Assembly: GCF_964340395.1 (NCBI RefSeq)
Contig: NC_135563.1
Location: 21,357,151 to 21,421,150 of the forward strand
Direction of reading: 5' to 3'
DNA from: Glandiceps talaboti
Taxonomy: Eukaryota > Hemichordata > Enteropneusta > Spengelidae
Length of the DNA stretch: 64,000 nt
This document shows, one piece after another, positions 60,727-64,000 of this stretch. Position 1 is the stretch's first letter, and every line of letters begins with the position of its first letter. Both the position numbers and the translations under genes were made by a program. The notes under the pieces are model-generated. The model made no database searches and was not told where the DNA came from. It saw nothing but the letters and a program-made list of their open reading frames with translations.

Positions 60727-62540
60727 TTATTTGCTAAATTTGCCTAAAAAAGAAGGGGTAGGTAGGACACTCTTCTTTTTCTCTGTATGCGTGAAACCAC
60801 ATCGCCCTCATTCAAACGGGGGCATGAGGCAACAATTCTAGTGAACTCCGAAATTGATAATGATATACAGGTAATAAAGGCCCAAGTTAGCTATGAGTCA
60901 TATTTACATACTTACTTCTCTATTTATATAGTATATGAAACATTTTTAATAATCGCAGAAAAAGTTTATATAAATATGGAAGACTCGTAAAGAAATAGAG
61001 GAAAAGAAAGTAAACGGAGAGACATGGTGCAAAATTGACGCTTAGTGCGTTCGCGACAGCTGACACGCTGCTTGCCGTACTCGAGCTCAAATGCATTCCT
61101 TGCTTGAACTAGTAATACAGACGGGTAGGACGCGGCATCGAATAAACCAATCAGGATGCTTGAAATCGACCATGTGACCCATGAATTTTCTCTCGAAGCT
61201 TGATACCACCTGCTGCCCTCTTGTGGTGAGATATATATTTCGCATGTTGCTATACATTGTGGCGTTTGCGGGACATTAATTAAAACAGATTGCCAAGACA
61301 GCATATTATTTGAAATGAAGCTCCGAAACGTCGCGTCTTTTGCGAGGGAAATAAACAAAAACACAATCGATAATATTTTTACTTTAATTAATATTTGGTG
61401 CAGAAGAGTTGCGGTAGGCTCGAACACACAGTTGATGCCGGTCTATATTATTTTCATAAAATTACGTACATATAATCATTAAGCAGTTGTTTTCATATCT
61501 GTGTCTCTTCAAATATACACTTTGAATGAAGGAGAAAACGTAACAACATCATTTGACTGAGTAAACAAATACTCGTAAGTTTGCCCAAAACAGAAAGCGT
61601 CCGTGAACAAGGGCGATGTGGCTTCAATCTTTGGACGAGAAAGAACACCAAAGTGTCCTACCCCTTCTTTTTTTAGCAAATTTAGCAAATGCTGAGCTCG
61701 TGGAGGTTGATTTTTCAAATTCCAGTACTTTCATTGACGTTTGCCAAGATTCGAATCATTCGAGCTCGCGGTCGCGCGACAAGACAGAGAAGTTAATTCT
61801 ATGACCGTTGGTGGCGCTATTCAATCGTACACTCCACAGCGCAGGGTCACGTATACATTCTATTTAAATTTGTATTCCAGCACGATTCGATCGAGTTAAA
61901 TATATGTGTTTCTCTGTCTATTATAATTAGATATTAATTAGCGATTCAAGATACTGAAATAATGATAAACAAGAACGTGACGGAACTTGTTGATGTTGTC
62001 TTATTCACGTTATCCAATATTGTTATAGACACCACAGTTGTTGCCGCACGCCCTTGGTTCAAGCCTTCACGGACGCAAAAGCTGTTACGGGCAAACTTAC
62101 GTGTATTTGTAGAGCCAGTCAATAAGGCTGCTACGTGTTCGCCTTGTGTTTTATTACTATAAGCAAGGAACTATTTTGAGCGTGGGCACAGCAGCACGTC
62201 AGCTGGCATCTGTCATATTATAACTTACTGAGCGATTAAAATATTTTCATTTTTTTAAAGACCAGATAAGTGTACACACATATATGTCATGATGCCGTGT
62301 GTGGGTTTTTTTCACATTGTATTTTTGGCTTTATATTATCCAGAATCCCAAGTATGTGTAAGCATGTAATAAGCTTATAAAATATATTATAAAAAATAAA
62401 GAAACTAGGAACACGTATCATGTATTAAAATGTAACTAATGCATAATAATATGATTTTGGTCTTTATTATAATCAGTTTCGGTTTTCACTAGAATTACTG
62501 CCTCATGTCCCAAATGATTTGGTGCTATCAGAAATATAAA
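60727..62540. repeat. Interleaved inverted repeats of unknown type
   Basis: A + strand block at 60727-60825 (tttgctaaatttgcctaaaa, agaaggggtagg, ggacactc, aaaccacatcgccct) is matched on the minus strand at 61617-61693. The adjacent + block at 60820-60870 (gcatgaggcaacaattctag, tgaactccgaaattga) is matched on the minus strand at 62462-62515. A third piece (tcacggacgc, gggcaaacttacg) appears at 61582-61606 (minus) and at 62070-62105 (+). The intervening ORF on the minus strand at 60966-61427 has no recognisable motif. Confidence 0.5.
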
Positions 62541-62572
62541 CTCTAAAACATGTTTTATATAAATTAACTTGT

Positions 62573-63723
62573 GTGAGTAAGTTGTATAGAAGAAAAAAGA
62601 GACAGCTGTTAAAGTATGACAAACTATGTAAATCTTGTTATGACAAGGCTGCAAGATACAATGAAATTGAAACTATTAGATGTAGAAGACATCAATCAAG
62701 GGTAAGGTTACCATCAGTAATATACAAACCTATCTTTTTTTCTCAAGTTGGTAAGGGGTTGGTGGAGATGGAAGTGCAAAGCTATGATTTATGATATTTG
62801 CATGACATGCATGATAATATTGTTTTGTTTCAAGTTTCTGTTAGATCTCTCAGGACTATATAAAACGTATTTAGCAATCACTAGTGTGCCTTTGCTCAAA
62901 CAGCACTAACTTTGTTGACATTTTTTAGGTTTGACTTAAACATGTACCACCACCCTTCCCTCCCAAACAATCCAAGATTGTGCTACAATGATCACTCTAA
63001 TTTTCTGAATACAATCTTGCCTAAGAATGCCATGCTTACTATTAAAATTTAATAGTTTTTTTTTTATTTAAAAAAAGTTGACACATACATTGTAATTTTC
63101 ACAATTTATTCTGCATATATACAATACTTGCTGAGAAGACAAGAAAAAAATTTGCATGGTAAGTTTTTAGTGTTATCAATGAATACCAGCAATTTTTTTT
63201 TGTATTTCATAACATTTTTATTGGGCTTATTACAAAGATACAACTCTTGTCATGGATGGAAATCTTTAATGTTTTGTATTTGGAAACTTTTCTTAAGTTA
63301 TCAATTTAAAAAACTGTCCCCATTTCTTAATATGTGCATTTAATTTACTTTTTCTAACTGCAATATGAAACTCCTGGAAACTTGTGAATTTTATAAGCAG
63401 TTTTGGACAAAACAATATTTACTTGACTCTTTTAATACAGCTTTTGAAAAAGGGATTTTTCACCATCCCAGACACAGGATGTAATTTGCTTGATTGAGAA
63501 AAACGGAAGAGATAAAAGATATATTCGAAATTGGAGACTTGTGACACTTTTGAATGTAGGAATACCAATATTAGTGAAGACATATGTGATCTCTGCAAAG
63601 TTCACCTTTTTTCAGTTACCTATACTGATTATCTTCCAAAATTGAAATACAGGGAAAACTGTGAAAAACATTTAGCTGGAGGTACTAAGGCAGATGAACA
63701 CTTTCAAGATGAACAGCTGCATG
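62573..63723 (+). CDS. Partial unknown gene, three candidate exons at the right edge
   Basis: Not a recognised family. Candidate exons end in good donors: up to 62701 (agg|gtaagg), 63136-63158 (tg|gtaagt), and 63560-63723 (acceptor gaatgtag, donor catg|gtaagt). The phases agree: exon A ends phase 0, the short exon phase 2, and exon C begins with the base that completes the codon. The A peptide includes LLKYDKLCKSCYDKAARYN and an RCRRHQSR end; the C peptide has ICDLCKVHLFSV and ENCEKHLAGGTKADEH. The repeated Cys/His pairs hint at a degenerate zinc-binding protein. The start of exon A is unknown and the middle exon is very small, so treat the model as tentative. The gene would continue beyond the window. 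Confidence 0.4.
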
Positions 63724-64000
63724 GTAAGTCTGATCTTTATACATGTAAACCGTTATTCACTGTGAGCTTTTCAATAGAATGTTTTCAATGATGACATTAT
63801 TGTGTATAATTAACTTGGTCTTTATTTTTCACCGATTTTCACCAGTGAATGTCTTTCTTGTGATTGTATAAATCAAAGTGTTTCAAAAACAACAATCTCA
63901 GATGGCTTTCCTTGCAACATAGTGCAAATATAAGGAGTCATTTTCAGCTTTCATCTGCTTTTTCAAATGGAGAACCAATTTGATTGGTAACTTATACAAG

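Noticed and set aside
60966-61427. Minus-strand ORF of 153 codons
   Set aside because: The longest unexplained ORF in this part, but no motif and it lies among inverted repeats; noted as an unresolved possibility.

Overview
The window looks like AT-rich genomic DNA from an animal. It has GT-AG introns of 0.1 to 3 kb, small exons, abundant microsatellites, and 5'-truncated non-LTR retrotransposons, a Ty3/gypsy remnant, a Penelope-like remnant and many short inverted-repeat transposons (MITEs). The gene content and repeats suggest a marine invertebrate (hemichordate, lancelet, echinoderm or lophotrochozoan), but the sequence alone does not fix the species. All gene models below were assembled by eye from ORFs, splice sites and reading-frame continuity.

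Layout. 1-13.3 kb holds no convincing gene: it carries microsatellites, including a striking composite tetranucleotide array at 8.9-9.3 kb, and a 5'-truncated non-LTR element (3.84-4.64 kb, minus) with an 11-bp target-site duplication. 13.38-16.68 kb (+) is a two-exon C2H2 zinc-finger gene with four fingers, and a foldback element sits in its intron. 17-26.5 kb is intergenic, with CT, ATC, GT and GGAT arrays, a CR1/L2-like 3' end (23.3-23.9 kb) and a C-run-rich MITE (25.70-25.99 kb).

26.69-42.65 kb (+) is an 18-exon gene encoding a 693-residue protein with J domain, Lys/Arg- and Asp/Glu-rich linkers, TPRs, a UBA-like helix pair, an RRM and a CCCH finger. Its TPR and basic-linker parts resemble TTC31. 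Its introns hold a hAT-like MITE and two copies of a TA-flanked MITE family.

42.65-48.87 kb is intergenic, with a near-perfect hairpin MITE at 43.15 kb, a minisatellite at 47.0 kb and a 25-bp-arm hairpin at 48.3 kb. 48.87-59.96 kb (+) is a nine-exon D-2-hydroxyacid dehydrogenase of the GhrA glyoxylate/hydroxypyruvate reductase type (343 residues, all catalytic residues present). Its introns contain antisense non-LTR and Ty3/gypsy reverse-transcriptase remnants, a Penelope-like piece and another MITE. 60.2-64 kb contains a tRNA-derived SINE, interleaved inverted repeats and the first exons of an unrecognised Cys/His-containing gene that runs off the window.

The three main genes are all on the + strand and unrelated in function: a DNA-binding regulator, a chaperone/RNA-binding scaffold and a metabolic enzyme. 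Nothing suggests a gene cluster. The exciting content is the unusual domain fusion in the TTC31-like gene and the dense, apparently multi-family MITE population inside introns.
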